This document shows, one piece after another, positions 55,792-57,683 of a stretch of DNA of 57,683 bases; the stretch's first letter is position 1; the number at the start of each line of letters is the position of its first letter. A model generated the notes under the pieces. That model was not told the origin of the DNA and searched no databases. It saw nothing but the letters and a program-made list of their open reading frames with translations. Where the stretch lies: assembly GCA_040005635.1 (NCBI GenBank), contig JBDTYM010000013.1:1-57683 (forward strand), in the 5' to 3' direction. Source of the DNA: Dokdonella_A sp040005635 (lineage in GTDB: Bacteria; Pseudomonadota; Gammaproteobacteria; Xanthomonadales; Rhodanobacteraceae). The translations under genes and the position numbers were made by a program.

Positions 55792-56670
55792 TCACTTGCC
55801 GGACTTTTCCTCGGCGATCCGCGCGTCGAGCAGCTTCTCCGCACTGTCGGCATAGGCGCGGCATGCTTGCGGATCGATGAACGGGTTCGCCGCCGGCTTC
55901 GCCGCAAGCTGTTGCAGTTTCTTGTCGACGCCGGCGATATCCGGATGCACCGAGATCAGGATGTCGCACGGCAGGTTGGCCACGGTATGGATGCTCTTGC
56001 GCATGCTGGCGGTCAAATCCGGATGCGTCGCATCGGCGAGGAAATGGAAGCCGGGTGCCGAGATCGGGTTGAGGCTGTCGGCATAGACGACATTGAGGCA
56101 CTGCCTGCTCTCGCACGATCGCCACGTCCAGGTCGTGCTGCCCGGCGTGTGTCCCGGCGTGAAGTGTGCGGTGACTGCGACGTCGCCGAGGCGCACGATC
56201 TCGCCGTCGTGAACTTCGCGCACTTGCGCCACGGTTGGCCAGGCGGAATCCTTGACGTATCCGGCTTGCGGATCGTCGTCGACAGCATGGCCAAGGCGCA
56301 GTGCCCGCGCGCCGGATGGACTGGCGACCACCGTTGCTCCGCTATCGTGCTGCAAGGCGGCGATGCCGCCGGCATGATCGAAATGCGCGTGCGAGCTCAG
56401 GATCAGTTTGACGTCCTCGACCTTGAAACCGAGCGCGCGGATGTTCGCTTCGACCAGTGGCGCGGATTTGTCAAGAGTGCCGTCGAGAAGGATCGCACCG
56501 GCGTCGGTGTGGATCAGTACCGAACTCAGGCCGACGGTGCCTACGTAGTAGGCGTTGCCGTAGATATGGGCCGGCTCCTGCGGTTGACTCCAGCTCTGCG
56601 CGGCGGAAGCAGCGAGCGGCTGGGTCAGCATGATCGCGAGTGCGAGCGCGACGGATAGCGAATGGGTCAT
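55792..56670 (-). CDS. Subclass B3 metallo-beta-lactamase
   Basis: 292 residues with signal peptide (residues 1-23). Zinc ligands: HAHFDH (H94, H96, D98, H99), H174 in FTPGHTPGSTT and H242 in ISVHPDIAG. The pattern YYVGTVGLSSVLIHTDAGAIL, SSHAHFDHAGG and LPCDILISVHP is that of periplasmic subclass B3 beta-lactamases (L1 and relatives), which hydrolyse most beta-lactams including carbapenems. Activity is not proven from sequence. The ATG at 56670 follows AAAGGA. It lies 27 bases after mutS on the same strand. Confidence 0.88.
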   Translation of the reverse strand: MTHSLSVALALAIMLTQPLAASAAQSWSQPQEPAHIYGNAYYVGTVGLSSVLIHTDAGAILLDGTLDKSAPLVEANIRALGFKVEDVKLILSSHAHFDHAGGIAALQHDSGATVVASPSGARALRLGHAVDDDPQAGYVKDSAWPTVAQVREVHDGEIVRLGDVAVTAHFTPGHTPGSTTWTWRSCESRQCLNVVYADSLNPISAPGFHFLADATHPDLTASMRKSIHTVANLPCDILISVHPDIAGVDKKLQQLAAKPAANPFIDPQACRAYADSAEKLLDARIAEEKSGK

Positions 56671-56697
56671 GCGAATCCTTTGATCGATGTGCAACGG

Positions 56698-57683
56698 TCA
56701 AACGAGTTTCTTCAACCGATATAGCGCATCGAGGGCATCGCGTGGCGAAAGTCTGTCCGGGTCGAGCGCGCGCAGCGCCTCTTCGGCGGGCGAGGGCAAT
56801 GGCGGCGCGAACAAGCCGAGTTGAGGCGACGGACTCGCACCAGCCGACGGCGTCTCGCTGACTCGTATCGCGTGCTGTCGCTCGAGCCCATCCAGATACG
56901 TCCGCGCCTGCGCGATCACGGCCTTCGGCAAACCCGCCAGCGCCGCGACCTGCAGACCGAAGCTGCGGTTAGCCGGGCCTTCCTTGACCGCATGCATGAA
57001 GACGAGTTGATCGCCGCGCTCCTTGTCATGAAATTCGACGGCGTCGAGATGCACGTTGGCGATGCCTTCGTAGTCGGCGGCGAGTTCGGTCAGTTCGAAA
57101 TAGTGCGTTGCGAACAATGCGAACGCGCGGTTCGTCGTCGCCAGCCGCACGGCGCAGGCGCGCGCGAGCGCCAGGCCGTCGTAGGTACTGGTGCCACGCC
57201 CGACTTCGTCCATCAGCACCAGGCTCGAAGCGGTCGCGTTGTGCAGGATGTTCGCGGTCTCGCTCATCTCGACCATGAAGGTCGACTGCCCGCGCGCGAG
57301 ATCGTCGCCGGCGCCGATACGCGTGAAGATGCGGTCGATGGGTCCGAGCGTCGCCGCGTCGGCCGGCACGTAGCTGCCGATGTGCGCGAGCAATACGATC
57401 AACGCAGCCTGGCGCATGTAGGTCGATTTGCCGCCCATGTTCGGGCCGGTCACGATCAGCATGCGGCGGCCGTCGTGAAGTTCGAGGTCGTTCGGCTCGA
57501 ACGGATCGGCGCGCACCTGTTCGACGACCGGATGCCGTCCACGCGCGATGTGGATGCCGCTCGCCTCGACGAGGTCGGGACGGTTCCAGCCGAGCGCGTC
57601 GGCGCGTTCGGCGAGTGTCGCCAGCACGTCGAGTTCGGCGATCGCGGCGGCGGCGAGCTTCAGCGGCGCCAGCTGCCCGATCA
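56698..57683 (-). CDS. mutS: DNA mismatch repair protein MutS, C-terminal part (N-terminus outside window)
   Basis: The frame runs off the right edge (LAAAAIAELDVLATLAERA near the edge). The ATPase domain is visible with Walker A GPNMGGKSTYMRQ, SFFMVEMSET-type region STFMVEMSETANIL, Walker B LVLMDEVGRGTSTYDGLA and ALFATHYFELTEL. A short C-terminal helix-turn-helix region (PSPAEEALRALDPDRLSPRDALDALYRLK) ends the protein. It recognises mispairs and recruits MutL. Confidence 0.97.
   Translation of the reverse strand, partial: IGQLAPLKLAAAAIAELDVLATLAERADALGWNRPDLVEASGIHIARGRHPVVEQVRADPFEPNDLELHDGRRMLIVTGPNMGGKSTYMRQAALIVLLAHIGSYVPADAATLGPIDRIFTRIGAGDDLARGQSTFMVEMSETANILHNATASSLVLMDEVGRGTSTYDGLALARACAVRLATTNRAFALFATHYFELTELAADYEGIANVHLDAVEFHDKERGDQLVFMHAVKEGPANRSFGLQVAALAGLPKAVIAQARTYLDGLERQHAIRVSETPSAGASPSPQLGLFAPPLPSPAEEALRALDPDRLSPRDALDALYRLKKLV

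Overview
High-GC gammaproteobacterial chromosome. Gene content, the purA-tRNA-rnr-rlmB neighbourhood, an 'IFKDGFDG' motif in a large secreted protein and the expansion of TPR-sulfotransferases suggest Lysobacterales (Xanthomonadales), probably Rhodanobacteraceae; this is an inference from features recalled without a search. No rRNA, CRISPR, prophage or complete insertion sequence was seen. Both ends cut genes: purA at the left and mutS at the right.

Layout. 1-9.5 kb: purA (3' part), an AbrB-type antitoxin with a Doc/Fic toxin, a small basic DUF6496 protein, gcvP behind a tandem glycine riboswitch, tRNA-Leu(CAG), rnr and rlmB. 9.5-22 kb: a selenocysteine and formate dehydrogenase-N island. fdnG (in-frame UGA with a SECIS-like hairpin), fdnH, fdnI, fdhE, selA, selB and tRNA-Sec (selC) all lie on one strand. 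selD follows after a small orphan ORF and a divergent transglutaminase-like gene, so the Sec synthesis and insertion machinery is all present beside one selenoprotein gene. 22-26.8 kb: pstS-pstC-pstA-pstB-phoU with an attenuator-like hairpin after pstS. 26.9-27.8 kb: an FmdB-type zinc ribbon protein and RNase T.

28-40.2 kb: the most unusual region. A 1164-residue secreted protein lies downstream, on the same strand, of five tandem TPR-sulfotransferase paralogues. The fourth in coordinate order has lost nearly every recognisable PAPS-binding and catalytic signature but remains an intact ORF translationally coupled to its neighbour. 40.5-52.5 kb: housekeeping and metabolic genes (YpfJ-type metalloprotease, cyclophilin, intracellular PHB depolymerase, M61 peptidase, YcaQ, MgtC-like protein, ParB-like protein, RhlE helicase, SugE exporter, alpha/beta hydrolase, Hsp15-like protein). 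52.6-57.7 kb: catalase, a YqjI-like PadR regulator fused operonically to a methyltransferase gene broken by one stop codon, a subclass B3 metallo-beta-lactamase and mutS.

Three genes carry single in-frame stop codons (acyltransferase remnant, ParB-like gene, methyltransferase). These could be true decay or assembly errors. Start sites were chosen from ribosome binding sites and family N-termini, so many differ from the longest possible ORF.
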